Assembly: GCA_947254385.1 (NCBI GenBank)
Contig: CAMYCP010000084.1
Coordinates: 1 to 5,994, forward strand
From: an uncultured Filifactor sp.
GTDB taxonomy: Bacteria; Bacillota; Clostridia; Peptostreptococcales; Filifactoraceae
Direction: 5' to 3'
DNA: 5,994 bases
Shown one piece after another: positions 5,947 to 5,994 of the stretch. Both the position numbers and the translations under genes were made by a program. How positions within the stretch are numbered: the first letter of the stretch is position 1; every line of letters begins with the position of its first letter. The notes beneath the pieces were generated by a model that did no database searches, was not told the DNA's origin, and saw only the letters and a program-made list of their open reading frames with translations.

Positions 5947-5994
5947 CTGTCTCTTATACACATCTGACGCTGCCGACGATACTCCTTGTGTAGA
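5947..5994. other. Nextera transposase adapter, index and partial P5 sequence (assembly contaminant)
   Basis: Bases 5947-5965 read CTGTCTCTTATACACATCT, the 19-base Tn5 mosaic end used in Nextera libraries. Bases 5966-5979 (GACGCTGCCGACGA) complete the reverse complement of the Nextera read 1 adapter. Bases 5980-5987 (TACTCCTT) occupy the i5 index position and are the reverse complement of AAGGAGTA, the index I know as S507/N507. Bases 5988-5994 (GTGTAGA) begin the reverse complement of the P5 flow-cell sequence. All parts are in the order expected when a read runs through a short insert into the adapter. This is library chemistry, not an insertion in the organism. Confidence 0.99.

Noticed and set aside
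5947..5965. Tn5 mosaic end as evidence of a real transposon insertion in xseA
   Set aside because: It is followed by the Nextera adapter, an index and P5 sequence rather than transposon genes, so it comes from library preparation.

Overview
The window is AT-rich DNA, roughly one third G+C by eye, with frequent ATA codons for isoleucine. It carries eight tightly packed genes, all on the + strand. The gene set and order (adjacent RNase M5 and RsmA genes, an RlmL/YpsC-type methyltransferase without the RlmK part, a short RNase HI and a Clostridia-type HD hydrolase) suggest a low-G+C Bacillota, most likely a Clostridia member. TGA serves as a stop, so nothing departs from code 11. No species can be named from this stretch. 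The right end shows it comes from an assembled Illumina Nextera library.

Layout: 2-307, the C-terminal end of a coiled-coil/C4 zinc-ribbon protein cut by the window edge; 300-731, RNase HI; 756-1901, a THUMP-domain rRNA guanine-N2 methyltransferase; 1903-2472, an HD-domain hydrolase of unknown substrate; 2474-3010, RNase M5; 3003-3866, RsmA/KsgA; 3859-5142, an amidohydrolase of the S-adenosylhomocysteine/methylthioadenosine deaminase family; 5157-5946, the N-terminal part of XseA (exonuclease VII large subunit). Gene-to-gene distances run from an 8-base overlap to a 24-base gap, with no visible terminator or promoter. This looks like the interior of one long housekeeping operon.

The genes have a coherent theme. 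Enzymes acting on all three rRNAs are present: RNase M5 for 5S maturation, RsmA for 16S dimethylation and the RlmL-like enzyme for 23S methylation. The two methyltransferases release S-adenosylhomocysteine, which the deaminase immediately after rsmA could remove. RNase HI and exonuclease VII add RNA/DNA hybrid and single-stranded DNA processing.

The most important observation is technical. Bases 5947-5994 are not genomic. They are a Nextera transposase adapter, an 8-base index and the start of the P5 sequence, joined to xseA. The apparent end of XseA (SYTHLTLPT...) and its stop codon are therefore artefacts. I found no previously undescribed biological system here; the remaining observations are modest: a repeated 8-base gene overlap, the rRNA/SAH grouping and an uncharacterised HD hydrolase.
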